Shown one piece after another: positions 25,112 to 34,665 of a stretch of DNA of 64,000 bases (the first letter of the stretch is position 1; each line of letters begins with the position of its first letter). A model generated the notes under the pieces. The model ran no database searches and was not told the origin of the DNA. It saw only the letters and a program-made list of their open reading frames with translations. The stretch is from NCBI GenBank assembly GCA_965223435.1, contig CBDCWQ010000022.1, positions 1,240,001-1,304,000 of the forward strand. The letters run 5' to 3'. The position numbers and the translations under genes are program-made. The stretch comes from CBDCWQ01 sp965223435 (GTDB lineage: Bacteria > Myxococcota > Kuafuiibacteriia > Kuafuiibacteriales > Kuafuiibacteriaceae).

Positions 25112-26062
25112 GTGAGCGGAAAGCGCGTATACGAGGACGGGCGACATCAACGCCCGAGATCGCACCTCGTATTCGCCCTTCTGTTTGCCGTTCTGCCTCC
25201 CCGCCCCGCAAAAGCGAGCCCACAAAAACCGCGCCGACCCGCCGTGAAAACCACTGCGATCGGCCGAGGCCTGAGCACCCGATGGCGGCGCATGCTCAAA
25301 CGCCACCACGAGCAGGCGCCAACGATCGCCTCCCGCATCGAACGCTTGACGCGTCCCCTTCTCGGGAAACCGTACCGGAGATCTCCTTTAGGCGAAGGAA
25401 TGCCACCCGACCCCGACCCACGGTTTCGGCTCGACGCCTTCGACTGCACAACCTTCGTAGAGACCGCCCTCGCTTTGGCGACATCACCCGAGCCGAACGA
25501 GGTCCGAAACGCGCTTGACCGCATCCGCTACCAAAACAAGCCCTACCAGTTCAGGAATCGCCGCCACCTGGCCACCAGCCAATGGGTGCCCGGATTGGCA
25601 AATGCGGGCCTGGTTGAAGACGTCACCGAGTCACTGGCCGGCTCGGGCACCAAGTGGATAGCCCTCGAGCTCGATCAAAAGAGATGGCGTCGGCGCCGCG
25701 TCGCCAAAACGCTGAAGCTCGACGCCAACGAAGTTCCAAACGGACTGTTTCGCCTTCCCTACCTTCCACTTCGCGTCGCCAAAAGAATGATCCGTAAAAT
25801 TCCTGCCGGCCTGGTGCTCAACGTGGTCCGCGCCGATGTACCCTCGGCGCCGGATGTCATCACCCATCAAGGGCTCATCGTGGTTCGAGGCAAAAAGCGC
25901 TACGTTCGGCATGCGTCCACCTATGCCAAGAAAGTCATCGACGAACCCCTCACCCGCATGCTGCGCCGCTACGCAAAACCCAAAAAATGGCCCATCGTAG
26001 GCATCAACCTCCTACGCATCCTCGATCCGCGGCCGGTTCAGGGCGGGGAGCCCCTTCCGTAA
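25112..26062 (+). CDS. DUF1460 family secreted protein (amidase-like)
   Basis: 316 residues with a GTG start at 25112 and a hydrophobic signal segment (H-L-V-F-A-L-L-F-A-V-L-P). The DUF1460 core starts with L-L-G-K-P-Y and has F-D-C-T-T-F-V-E-T-A-L-A-L-A, in which the Cys is the presumed nucleophile of this NlpC/P60-related family. Later comes H-Q-G-L-I-V, with the likely catalytic His, and V-R-H-A-S. Characterised relatives hydrolyse cell-wall peptide or amide bonds, so a periplasmic peptidoglycan role is likely. It overlaps nothing and ends 6 bases before the convergent hrpB stop. Confidence 0.85.
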   Translation: MSGKRVYEDGRHQRPRSHLVFALLFAVLPPRPAKASPQKPRRPAVKTTAIGRGLSTRWRRMLKRHHEQAPTIASRIERLTRPLLGKPYRRSPLGEGMPPDPDPRFRLDAFDCTTFVETALALATSPEPNEVRNALDRIRYQNKPYQFRNRRHLATSQWVPGLANAGLVEDVTESLAGSGTKWIALELDQKRWRRRRVAKTLKLDANEVPNGLFRLPYLPLRVAKRMIRKIPAGLVLNVVRADVPSAPDVITHQGLIVVRGKKRYVRHASTYAKKVIDEPLTRMLRRYAKPKKWPIVGINLLRILDPRPVQGGEPLP

Positions 26063-26068
26063 GGACAC

Positions 26069-28660
26069 TCACTCGCTCGGCTTTTCAGGCCAAGCGTGTT
26101 TCGGGTAGCGTCGCCGAAGCTCCTTCCTGACTTCATGATAGGTTGTGGACCAGAAGCTGGCCAAATCCTGGGTGATCTGCACCGGTCTCATGTTGGGCGC
26201 CAAAAGCTCCACCTTGATCGGCACCTTGCCGGCGGCAACCCGCGGTGTTTCGTACATCCCAAAGGCCTGCTGAAGACGAACAGACAACACCGGTGGCCCC
26301 TCAAAGCCGTACCTCAAGCGCACGTTCTTCTTACTCGGCAAGGTGAACCACTCCGGCGCATGCTTTTTGAGCGCTCGCTGGTGCTCCATGGGCATCTCGG
26401 CGAGCAGCTGGGTGCGAAGCTGAACCTTACGCAGATCCTTAAAACTGCGTGCGCCCTGGCACAGGGTGCCGAGGAGGTCCTTTCTGGAATCGGGCGTCAG
26501 CGGTGAAACATCGAGCTCGGGCATGGATTCCCGAAAAAATCGATGGCGATTCAAAAAATGGTGGTCTTCGTCCGTCAACGGCAGCGCACGATCCAAAGCT
26601 TGCTCGGCGGCCGCGGCCAGCGCCTCACTCAACTGCTCCGGGTCGGGATCGTGCCATCTGGATTCCTGAATCAGAAGATTTCCGTAACGCAGCTCCGAGA
26701 CGCCTTCGACCGCCTCTCGGTTCCGATCGAAACGGACCACCTTTTGGGTTTGCAGACCGCCGGTTTCGGCGCGCAACCACTCGGCTTCGATCTGGCTCGC
26801 CATCCGAATGCGCCCGCGCCCGCCGGTCCTTCGGTCTCCGGCATCCACGTCGACGGCAACCAAAAGCGCGCCTTCTTGGACCACGCTTTCCGAAGAAAGC
26901 TCGAGCGTCCCCCCCTCGGCCATGGTGATCTTGGAGCGTTTTTCGGGGCTTCTTTTTCCCACTCTGTCGGGATAACCGGCCAACACCACTCGGAGCAGGG
27001 CCTCTTCGTCGGCGCCGCCCATCTTCGCATCCTTGTGTTGCTTTTTTTGATGGTGCGAACCTTTGCGGCGGGAAAGCGTGCGAAAGGCCAGATCCTTGAG
27101 CCGATCACGAACCACAAGGACATTGCCGAGCGCCCTCGACTCGGCATCAAAACGCTCCTTGGGCCTGCACGCCCGCGCCATCCTTTCAATCTCCTCAAGA
27201 CGCACGAGCAGATCGGATGAAGCCACAAGACCGGAGCCGTACCCCCGTTTGAGGTTCTGGCGAGCCTGTGCCCCCCGAAAAACATCTCGCTCCTGGACGA
27301 TGGCCGCCAATAGGGCGCCTTGTTCAAGGACCCCATAGTTCCACGCACAGACCAAGAGCTTGGCCAGCCGGGGGTGCAAAGGAAAAGCCGAAAGCGCCTC
27401 GCCCAGGGTCGTCAGCGCGTGCCCGTCGGGCGGCATCGCCCCCAACTTTCGGAGGAGGTCCTCGGCCCGGGCGACGTGGGCCGCCGGTGGAGCTTCGAAC
27501 CAGCCAAACTTCCTAGGGTCACGCGACGAAAACCGGATCACCTCCATGACCAAAGGAGCCAAGTCCGTGCGCATAATCTCGGGCGGAGAGTCGGTTTTGA
27601 GCAATCGATGTTCTTTTTCGGTCCACAACCGAAAGACCCGACCGGGCCCAGTACGCGCGGCCCGCCCCGCACGCTGATCGGCACTGTGGGTTCCGATACG
27701 CACGAGCTCCAAGCGGTCGAGCCCTCGGGACGGATCATAACGAAGGATCCGAGCCCAACCGGAATCGACCACCGTGCGAACGCCGGGGATCGTGAGCGAA
27801 GACTCCGCAATGTTGGTTGCCAAAATGACCTTCTGCTTTTTGCCTCCTTGAACCGCGCGGTCCTGAACGTTCTTAGGGAGGTCACCGTAAAGCGGACAGA
27901 CCTCAATCCGCTTCGCGTGCGCCTCCAGAAGGCCCTGGGTCCGACGGATCTCCGAAACCCCAGGCAGAAAAGCCAAGAGATCCCCCTGACCGGCCGCCGC
28001 CTGTGGCCCGAGCGCTTTCTTGATCGTATGGGCCACCAACTCCGGGATCGGGCGCGGGTCCGGCCTTTCGAGCCAATGAACCTCTAGGGGATACACCCGT
28101 CCTTTGGCGTGAACCACCGGACAGTCACCCAAAAACGAGGAGACGGGCCCCGGATCTAACGTCGCAGACATGACGATGATCCGTAGGTCGGACCGAATGG
28201 TTTCCTGGACCTCCCTCAAAAACGCAATGGCGAGGTCGGCGTGAATGGACCGTTCGTGAAATTCGTCGAGAATCACCGCGCCGATCCCCGAAAGCTCCGG
28301 GTCCTGCTGAACCCGCTTGACCAAGATCCCCTCGGTCAAGAACACGATCCGGGTTCGCTCGGAGCTCTTTTTTGCAAAACGAATGTGGTATCCCACCTCG
28401 TCTCCCACCTTCACCTGACGTTCCTTCGCGATGCGTTCCGCCGCCAAGCGGGCCGCGAGGCGTCGAGGCTCGAGCACCAAAACGTTCTGCCCGCTGTCCC
28501 GAAAAGTACAATCCAAGAGAAGCTGCGGAAGCCGAGTTGTCTTTCCGGCGCCGGGCTCAGCGAGCACCACCACGTTGGGATGGGCCTCCAGCTGAGCCGC
28601 CACTTTGGGCAGCACCGCATCGATGGGGAGGGACTCCTTCAAGGCCGTCCTCTGCCCCAT
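26069..28660 (-). CDS. hrpB: ATP-dependent helicase HrpB
   Basis: 863 residues from ATG 28660 (an in-frame ATG at 28732 adds 24 unlikely residues). DEAH-type helicase motifs are all visible: G-A-G-K-T-T (I), D-E-F-H-E-R-S (II), M-S-A-T-L-D (III), T-N-I-A-E-S-S-L-T-I (V) and Q-R-A-G-R-A-A-R-T-G-P-G (VI). A HA2 domain and the HrpB C-terminal domain follow. An ~80-residue Lys-rich insert (K-G-S-H-H-Q-K-K-Q-H-K-D) lies after the HA2 domain. HrpB is a widespread presumed RNA helicase whose cellular job is unclear. Confidence 0.93.
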   Translation of the reverse strand: MGQRTALKESLPIDAVLPKVAAQLEAHPNVVVLAEPGAGKTTRLPQLLLDCTFRDSGQNVLVLEPRRLAARLAAERIAKERQVKVGDEVGYHIRFAKKSSERTRIVFLTEGILVKRVQQDPELSGIGAVILDEFHERSIHADLAIAFLREVQETIRSDLRIIVMSATLDPGPVSSFLGDCPVVHAKGRVYPLEVHWLERPDPRPIPELVAHTIKKALGPQAAAGQGDLLAFLPGVSEIRRTQGLLEAHAKRIEVCPLYGDLPKNVQDRAVQGGKKQKVILATNIAESSLTIPGVRTVVDSGWARILRYDPSRGLDRLELVRIGTHSADQRAGRAARTGPGRVFRLWTEKEHRLLKTDSPPEIMRTDLAPLVMEVIRFSSRDPRKFGWFEAPPAAHVARAEDLLRKLGAMPPDGHALTTLGEALSAFPLHPRLAKLLVCAWNYGVLEQGALLAAIVQERDVFRGAQARQNLKRGYGSGLVASSDLLVRLEEIERMARACRPKERFDAESRALGNVLVVRDRLKDLAFRTLSRRKGSHHQKKQHKDAKMGGADEEALLRVVLAGYPDRVGKRSPEKRSKITMAEGGTLELSSESVVQEGALLVAVDVDAGDRRTGGRGRIRMASQIEAEWLRAETGGLQTQKVVRFDRNREAVEGVSELRYGNLLIQESRWHDPDPEQLSEALAAAAEQALDRALPLTDEDHHFLNRHRFFRESMPELDVSPLTPDSRKDLLGTLCQGARSFKDLRKVQLRTQLLAEMPMEHQRALKKHAPEWFTLPSKKNVRLRYGFEGPPVLSVRLQQAFGMYETPRVAAGKVPIKVELLAPNMRPVQITQDLASFWSTTYHEVRKELRRRYPKHAWPEKPSE

Positions 28661-28812
28661 ACTGGCCCCTGAGCGAGGGAACAAGTCCAACGCCGGGGCG
28701 ACCCAACCAAGGATATGCCCACACCGGCCCACCTTGACCCTGCGGGTTTAACGCCAATACGACACCCTGGTTTTTTGAGAGGATCTCCCTTCGAGGTATC
28801 CTGCGTTACCAG

Positions 28813-31407
28813 ATGAACACGAGCACCAAGGCTTATCGGCTTCCGGCCCGCGCGCGGCCTACGCACTACGATGTACAGATCCTTGCTTCGCCGGATTCGG
28901 ACAATTTTGAAGGCGTGGTGCGCATCGATCTCACCCTCCTCGAAGAGACGGACCGGGTAGAAATGCACGCAAGGCAACTTCAACTCACCGACCCTCGCCT
29001 GACCGCGGCGGGCACTGAAAGGATGCCCCTCGAAATCGAAACGAGGAGTGAACAAGAAACGGTGTGTTTCGTGCTCCCCACCCCCCAAGGACCGGGCGAA
29101 GCGCGGCTAGAAGTCTCGTTTCGCGGCAAGGCCGACCCGGGAATGCATGGTCTTTACATCGCCAAAGATGGTCAAGAGACTGCCGTCGCCACGCAGTGCG
29201 AAGCAACCGATGCACGCGCGATTTTTCCTTGCTTCGACGAACCCGAATTCAAGGCAACCTTCGCCTGGACCATCCGAACGAAAAAAGAATTTGTGGCTTT
29301 GGCAAACGGATCCCTTCGAAGCGTGCAGGAGGACGGCGACCACAAGATCTGGCAGTTTGAAAGCACCGAGCCCATTTCAAGCTACCTGGTGGCCATCGCC
29401 ATCGGTGACTTTGAAGGCACCGACGAAACCTCCGTCCGAGACATCCCCATCCGTGTATGGGCCATGCGGGGGAAAAAGGCCCACGGAGAATTTGCCCACG
29501 GCTTCACCGAGAAGCTCATTCCTTGGTACGAAGATTATTTCGGCATTCCCTATCCCTACAAGAAGTACGACCAAGTTGCGGTTCCCGGGTTCGATGCCGG
29601 GGCGATGGAGAACGTAGGCTTGGTTCTGTTTCGGCAAAACCTTCTCCTCATGGCCCCCGAGTCCACATCGTGGCACCAAGAAAAGCTCATCGCCACCGTG
29701 ATCGCCCACGAACTCGCTCACATGTGGTTCGGCAACTTGGTCACCATGCAATGGTGGGACGATCTTTGGCTGAACGAAGCCTTTGCCGAGTGGTTTGCGC
29801 ACAAAGCAACACACGCGATAGCGCCTAGCTATCAGGTCTGGAACGACTTCCAAAACGACAAAAACCGGGCCCTCATCGACGACGCGCTGCCGACCACCCA
29901 TTCGATTTGGTCGATGGTCGAAACGCCCGAGCAAGCCATCGAAATGTTCGACGTCATCACCTACCAAAAGGGGTGCGCCGTCATGAGGATGCTCGAGAAC
30001 TATCTGGGTGAAACCGCGTTCCGGCAGGGCATTCAAACGTACATGGCCGCCTTTCAGGGCCGCAACGCCAAAGGCAGCGATCTTTGGTCCCATCTTTCTT
30101 CTGCATCTTCGGCGCCCGTCGAATCGGTCATGAAGAGCTGGATCGCGCAGCCAGGGTTCCCCGTCTTGAGTTTGGGCCTGGTTGAGCAAGGCGGCGCCGT
30201 CAGCGTCGAGCTCGAACAGCAGCGATTTTTCTCTCGACGCGAAAACATGGCGGCGACCAATGAGGATCAGCGCTGGTGGGTCCCGGTTGTCCTTCGTTTT
30301 GAAGACAGCGCTGGGGTGCACGAGCACCGAGTTATCCTAAAGGATGCCAAGCACACCGAGCCTTTAAAACATGAAGGCCCGGTCCAATGGGTCTACGGAA
30401 ACGCAGAAGAAATGGGTTTCTACCGGGTTCGCGCTACCGGAAGTGCGCTCGAAAAGCTCATTGAACACGGACCTCAAAAGCTGACACCCGTCGAGCAAAT
30501 GGGATTCATCGAGGACACTTGGGCTCAAGTGCAAAACGGCGGGCTCGACGTCGAAGCTTTTGTGCCCATCTTGGCGTCGTTTGCCCAGGTGCCCAACCAC
30601 AATGTCCTCGGCGCGGTTATCGACCGCCTCGGCACCTTAGATCTGATTCTCAAAGACACCGGCCACACCGACGCGCGAGCCAAGCTTCGTGAGCGCATTT
30701 CGACCTGGTTCGCTTCTGAGATGTCCGATTTGGGTTTCGAAAACAAAGAGGGAGAAGGGCAAAATGAAATCCAGCGGCGGGCCTTGGTGATTCGGGCGTT
30801 GGCCTCTTTGGCGAGGGTACAAGAGGTTATCGACGCGTGTTCGCGCTACGCCCAAATCGAAAACGAAGACCCGCACGCGGTGGACGCCAATCTCGCAGGG
30901 GCCTTTGTCGGCCTTGCGGCGAAATTTGGAGATGAAACACGCTACGCCAAGTGGCTGAAGACCTATCAGGACCGGAAGGCAAAAGGTGCCCCGCCCCAGG
31001 AAAGCCATCGATACCTCAACGCGCTGGTCATGTTCCGGCCGCCCGCGCTCACCAATAGAACGCTGGAACACATCGACGATGGTACCATTCCGCAAGAGGC
31101 CGTAGGCCGCATGCTGATGCAGCTGCTTTCGCGGCGGCACAGCCAAGAATTGTGCTGGAAATATCTGGTCAAGAACTGGGCACAGATTCAAGCGCGTGTC
31201 GGCGACATGGGTATTTCCAGGGTGGTGGAGGCCACGGGCTTTCTCCGCAGGGCCCACCGCCAAGAGATCACCGCATTCTTTAAGGAAAACAACCCCGCAG
31301 GAGCCGAACGCGCCCTGGCACGCGCCCTAGAGGCGCTGGACCAGCGCGAAGAACTGACCGAGCGCTTGGGCGCAAAACTGGCAGCCTACTTTGTCGGTGG
31401 CGCCTGA
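28813..31407 (+). CDS. M1 family zinc aminopeptidase (ERAP-like)
   Basis: 864 residues, cytoplasmic, with no signal. Catalytic signature: G-A-M-E-N (substrate amino-group binding) followed by H-E-L-A-H-M-W-F-G-N and the downstream E in W-L-N-E-A-F-A, the three zinc ligands of gluzincins. An N-terminal saddle domain and a long helical ERAP1-like C-terminal domain are present, ending ~L-G-A-K-L-A-A-Y. It removes N-terminal residues from peptides. Layout and length are closer to the eukaryotic/actinobacterial type (ERAP1_C) than to E. coli PepN. It is convergent, with a 22-base overlap, with the lipoprotein at 31386. Confidence 0.95.
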   Translation: MNTSTKAYRLPARARPTHYDVQILASPDSDNFEGVVRIDLTLLEETDRVEMHARQLQLTDPRLTAAGTERMPLEIETRSEQETVCFVLPTPQGPGEARLEVSFRGKADPGMHGLYIAKDGQETAVATQCEATDARAIFPCFDEPEFKATFAWTIRTKKEFVALANGSLRSVQEDGDHKIWQFESTEPISSYLVAIAIGDFEGTDETSVRDIPIRVWAMRGKKAHGEFAHGFTEKLIPWYEDYFGIPYPYKKYDQVAVPGFDAGAMENVGLVLFRQNLLLMAPESTSWHQEKLIATVIAHELAHMWFGNLVTMQWWDDLWLNEAFAEWFAHKATHAIAPSYQVWNDFQNDKNRALIDDALPTTHSIWSMVETPEQAIEMFDVITYQKGCAVMRMLENYLGETAFRQGIQTYMAAFQGRNAKGSDLWSHLSSASSAPVESVMKSWIAQPGFPVLSLGLVEQGGAVSVELEQQRFFSRRENMAATNEDQRWWVPVVLRFEDSAGVHEHRVILKDAKHTEPLKHEGPVQWVYGNAEEMGFYRVRATGSALEKLIEHGPQKLTPVEQMGFIEDTWAQVQNGGLDVEAFVPILASFAQVPNHNVLGAVIDRLGTLDLILKDTGHTDARAKLRERISTWFASEMSDLGFENKEGEGQNEIQRRALVIRALASLARVQEVIDACSRYAQIENEDPHAVDANLAGAFVGLAAKFGDETRYAKWLKTYQDRKAKGAPPQESHRYLNALVMFRPPALTNRTLEHIDDGTIPQEAVGRMLMQLLSRRHSQELCWKYLVKNWAQIQARVGDMGISRVVEATGFLRRAHRQEITAFFKENNPAGAERALARALEALDQREELTERLGAKLAAYFVGGA

Positions 31408-31919
31408 GACGCGGAAGACCCTTCGCCCCCGAAATGGGGGCCCGCTTCTTTGGGGGGCGCCGCCAGTTCTTTGTGAATATCTCGGATGGAATGATCCTCG
31501 GACTCGAGGATCCAGGCCTTATTGACCCTCCGCCAATGCTGGACAAGGGTTCGATGCTCGACCACCACGGAGGGCAGCATGAGAAAGCGCACCCGGACCA
31601 TCACCGTGGCGGCGTCCTCGCCGTTAAAATCGACCCGAAGGATCCGATAGTTCTCAACCGTCAAAGACTTGGCGTCTTCTTCGTAAAGCGCAACAAATGT
31701 CGCCCTCAGGTCAGAGGGAAGAAAAGAGGCCGCTTGCTCGTAGTTCTTCCAGCGGTACGCATGATTGTAGTCTTCGACCGACTCCTTGAGTGCCAGGCGC
31801 GAATCCGTGCGTGCCGTCGCGCAGGCGCTCAGGGCCAGGCCAAGGGCCCACGCGCGGGCCCAAATCCGGGCACGGGGCGCGGGTGAACGCTGCGGTCGTC
31901 CCTGTTTGATGGCTTCCAT
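31386..31919 (-). CDS. Small lipoprotein
   Basis: 177 residues from ATG 31919, which gives a signal ending in L-A-L-S-A-C. The mature part resembles small NTF2-like or DUF4440-like lipoproteins (Y-N-H-A-Y-R-W-K-N-Y-E-Q-A-A-S-F-L, then beta strands with D-A-A-T-V-M-V-R-V-R-F and W-I-L-E-S-E). The tail is Pro/Gly/Ser-rich. Function unknown. Its leader contains a hexamer tandem repeat (31943-31990). The 3' end overlaps the convergent aminopeptidase gene. Confidence 0.75.
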   Translation of the reverse strand: MEAIKQGRPQRSPAPRARIWARAWALGLALSACATARTDSRLALKESVEDYNHAYRWKNYEQAASFLPSDLRATFVALYEEDAKSLTVENYRILRVDFNGEDAATVMVRVRFLMLPSVVVEHRTLVQHWRRVNKAWILESEDHSIRDIHKELAAPPKEAGPHFGGEGSSASQAPPTK

Positions 31920-31942
31920 GCACACTCCGCAGCCTCCTCGGG

Positions 31943-31990
31943 CCAGGTCTAAGTCCAGGTCCAGGTCCAAGTCCAGGTCCAGGTTCAGGA
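31943..31990. repeat. Hexamer tandem repeat (CCAGGT), about 8 units
   Basis: Eight successive 6-bp units, five of them CCAGGT and the rest one or two bases off (CTAAGT, CCAAGT, TCAGGA). The tract lies 24 bases upstream of the start of the minus-strand lipoprotein gene, between it and the 32044 gene. Changes in unit number would alter the leader or promoter spacing without shifting a protein frame. Confidence 0.8.
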
Positions 31991-32043
31991 AAATGAGGTG
32001 ATGCGGTGATGAGGCGTGCGCCGACACAGAGGCGGCGCACCGT

Positions 32044-32397
32044 TTAGGTGTCGTTTTTGGAGCCAGAAAAACCCTCTGCCCGATCGCGAAACAAGGCATT
32101 GAAGGTGGTGAGACTGCCGTAGGCTTTGGTGATGTACTGCTGCAAATCGACTTTTTCGGCGTCGGTGAGTTTGCTGTTCGAGTTGATCTTTTGCTCAAGC
32201 ACTCTCAATCGATCTCGGACCATCACGATCTTGTGGAAAAAAGTGTCGACCGGAATTTCTTTGGGCTGAAGCGAGGGGTCTCGGGGCTCGATTCTCATGG
32301 TGCCCCCCTCCCACCGTTGACCGAGATCGACCAAGCCAAACGACTGCTCATCTTCAAGCACTTCTCGCACCACACGTTTGAGTTCTTCGCGATCCAT
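32044..32397 (-). CDS. Conserved small soluble protein
   Basis: 117 residues with no signal or membrane segment. The N-terminal helix is M-D-R-E-E-L-K-R-V-V-R-E-V-L-E-D-E. Next is R-W-E-G-G-T-M-R-I-E-P, then two long helices (I-P-V-D-T-F-F-H-K-I-V-M-V-R-D-R-L-R-V-L and L-T-D-A-E-K-V-D-L-Q-Q-Y-I). I recall similar proteins in myxobacterial genomes but know no function. The compact helical layout suggests a regulatory or scaffolding protein. It could share a transcript with the lipoprotein downstream (125-base gap). Confidence 0.7.
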   Translation of the reverse strand: MDREELKRVVREVLEDEQSFGLVDLGQRWEGGTMRIEPRDPSLQPKEIPVDTFFHKIVMVRDRLRVLEQKINSNSKLTDAEKVDLQQYITKAYGSLTTFNALFRDRAEGFSGSKNDT

Positions 32398-32524
32398 CCG
32401 CCGACTATCGATAGCGGCCTTGCAGGAGTCAAGAAACCCGCCCGAAGAACGGTCCGCAGCGCGCCATCGGCGTGCCCGGTACGGTCGAAGGGAGTCGCTT
32501 TGGAGAGGAGCACTCGGTTGAAAA

Positions 32525-32920
32525 TCAGCGCCGTTGCACCACGAGATACCCCCAGTTGAGCGTCATCGCGAAACCCCACGCCACGGGACGGCAAAGAACT
32601 CGGAGCCGCACGCGTTTGTACCGGGGCACCCATCCGCTCAGCAACGCGTCGACTCCGGCCCCAACGACCAACCCAAACACCAGGGGATTCATCTGAATCG
32701 CACCCACCCAATTCAGTGACACCAGCGCACGAAGGGTTCGGATCCCTCCGCAAAACACGCACGGAATCGACGTCCACGCGCGCAAGGGACAAAACAACCA
32801 TCCATCGGGGACCCCATACGCCACCGCCAGAGCTGCCGCCAAAAGGACCAAAAGACCGCTGTGGCTGCGCCGAACCAACGCAGGGTTATCCACTGAATCA
32901 CCGCCACCGGCCATCGGCAT
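32525..32920 (-). CDS. DUF2752 membrane protein
   Basis: 131 residues from ATG 32920. The DUF2752 signature is clear: L-F-C-P-L-R-A-W-T-S-I-P-C-V-F-C-G-G-I-R-T-L-R-A-L followed by a Q-M-N-P-L-V hydrophobic segment. There are about three TM helices. Longer in-frame extensions overlap radA on the other strand and look non-coding. It is divergent from radA, with 108 bases between starts. Function unknown. Confidence 0.85.
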   Translation of the reverse strand: MPMAGGGDSVDNPALVRRSHSGLLVLLAAALAVAYGVPDGWLFCPLRAWTSIPCVFCGGIRTLRALVSLNWVGAIQMNPLVFGLVVGAGVDALLSGWVPRYKRVRLRVLCRPVAWGFAMTLNWGYLVVQRR

Positions 32921-33028
32921 GGTTCTACGCCCAATGCCATCGGCTCGTCCCTCCCAAAACGTGGGTGCAACGGTTTTGGGCAGGGCGCAGATCGCAACGG
33001 GCGGCAGACCTGGTAACCTCCCCCAAAA

Positions 33029-34405
33029 ATGGGGAAGGCCAAGAGCGTTTTTCGATGCACCCGGTGCGGACATCAATCCGTCAAATGGCTCGGCCGATGC
33101 CCCGAATGCCAGACTTGGGGTGGTCTCCAAGAAGAGGCGGTTGAGGGCGAAGTCCAGGGGCGAAACGCCCAGCGCACTTTTCGCCTCCCGGAGTCCCCCA
33201 CCAGCAACCAAGCGCAGCCTTTGGCCGCGCTTCAAGCCGACCAAGGCGCCCACTCGGCGACCGGTATTCCCGAACTGGACCGGGTGCTCGGCGGAGGCCT
33301 GGTCCCGGGGGCCCTCATTTTGGTCGGGGGGGATCCAGGAATCGGGAAATCCACACTTTTGCTTCAAGCCCTCGAGGCGGCGGGCAGAGCCTGTCTCAAA
33401 GAGACCCTCTACATCACCGGCGAAGAATCGAAAGAACAGGTCAAACTCCGGGCGAAACGACTCGGCATCGAAGGTGAAAGATTGCTCCTCTTGGCCGAGA
33501 CCAGAGCCGACCGCATCGCCAAGGCCATCGAAGAGCTCGCCCCAGCCGCGGTCGTCATCGACTCCATCCAAGCCATTTACGATCCCGAAATCGAAAGCGT
33601 CCCAGGCAGCGTGGCCCAAGTGCGAGAAGTCGCCGCTCGGTTTTTGTATCTGGCCAAGGGTATGGGAGTGCCGACCTTTTTGGTCGGTCATGTCACAAAA
33701 GACGGCTCTCTTGCGGGTCCTCGCCTTCTAGAGCACATGGTCGATACCGTACTGTACTTCGAAAGCACCGGCGCGCATCCCTATCGAATCTTACGAGCCC
33801 ACAAAAACCGGTTTGGTTCGACCCAAGAAATCGGCGTCTTCGAAATGGCGGATCGGGGGCTGGTTACGGTCCCGAACCCATCAGAACTATTCCTGGCCGA
33901 ACGTCCAAAAGGCGTGCCCGGCTCGGTGGTCTTGCCCAGCATCGAGGGCACGAGGCCCGTTTTGGTCGAAGTTCAGGCGCTGGTGTCTCCCACCAATTTC
34001 GGCACTCCAAGACGCACATGTTTGGGCTTCGATGCCAACCGCGCCGCATTGCTCGTCGCCATTCTCGAGCGACGCGCAGGTCTTCAGCTTCTCGGCTGCG
34101 ATGTTTTTGTCAACGTTGCCGGAGGCATGAGCATCGACGAGCCGGCCGCGGATCTGGCGGTCGCACTCGCCCTCGCTTCATCACTAAAAAACCGTCCACT
34201 CCAGGACCAAACGATCGTATTCGGAGAGGTGGGGCTCGCCGGCGAAATTCGGGCGGTCACCGATGTGGATACACGGCTTTCAGAGGCCGCCAAGTTGGGC
34301 TTTGACCTCTCCATCATCCCCGACGCCAACCGCAAAAAGCTCTCGCGCACGGCCGGCGCCCGCGGCGTAAGAGATCTTGAAGAAGCCATCGAACATGCGT
34401 TCTAA
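33029..34405 (+). CDS. radA: DNA repair protein RadA
   Basis: 458 residues. It has an N-terminal zinc finger (F-R-C-T-R-C-G...W-L-G-R-C-P-E-C), a Walker A G-G-D-P-G-I-G-K-S-T, a Walker B V-V-I-D-S-I-Q, the RadA-specific K-N-R-F-G-S motif and a C-terminal Lon-like domain (D-L-A-V-A-L-A-L-A-S-S). RadA is a DnaB-like helicase that drives branch migration during recombination. Standard length and motifs. Confidence 0.97.
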   Translation: MGKAKSVFRCTRCGHQSVKWLGRCPECQTWGGLQEEAVEGEVQGRNAQRTFRLPESPTSNQAQPLAALQADQGAHSATGIPELDRVLGGGLVPGALILVGGDPGIGKSTLLLQALEAAGRACLKETLYITGEESKEQVKLRAKRLGIEGERLLLLAETRADRIAKAIEELAPAAVVIDSIQAIYDPEIESVPGSVAQVREVAARFLYLAKGMGVPTFLVGHVTKDGSLAGPRLLEHMVDTVLYFESTGAHPYRILRAHKNRFGSTQEIGVFEMADRGLVTVPNPSELFLAERPKGVPGSVVLPSIEGTRPVLVEVQALVSPTNFGTPRRTCLGFDANRAALLVAILERRAGLQLLGCDVFVNVAGGMSIDEPAADLAVALALASSLKNRPLQDQTIVFGEVGLAGEIRAVTDVDTRLSEAAKLGFDLSIIPDANRKKLSRTAGARGVRDLEEAIEHAF

Positions 34406-34665
34406 ATCAAACCCATCGCACCTGCCCACACACCGTAAACAAAGCGTGTTTGTTAGGCGACAGAAAACATAAACAGCTTTGTGAGGCCCCACATCAAAAC
34501 CTCAAGACATGCCTAACCAGTGACCAACCTGGAACTTTTGGCGATTTGAGCGCCTTCCTTGCACGCAATCGAGCATGCGTTATCGGCTTCGGTTCTTACT
34601 TGCACCCACAATGTACGACTTGCACCGATTGGTTGTGAAACCCGTTCTATTCTAATCTCTTGGCA

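Noticed and set aside
31920..32198. Upstream extension of the lipoprotein encoding a Leu-Asp dipeptide run
   Set aside because: This is the hexamer repeat read in frame; it overlaps the 32044 gene and places the lipoprotein signal inside the protein.
32525..33691. DUF2752 protein extended to 388 residues
   Set aside because: The extension runs over radA on the other strand and reads as low-quality antisense; ATG 32920 fits the family length.
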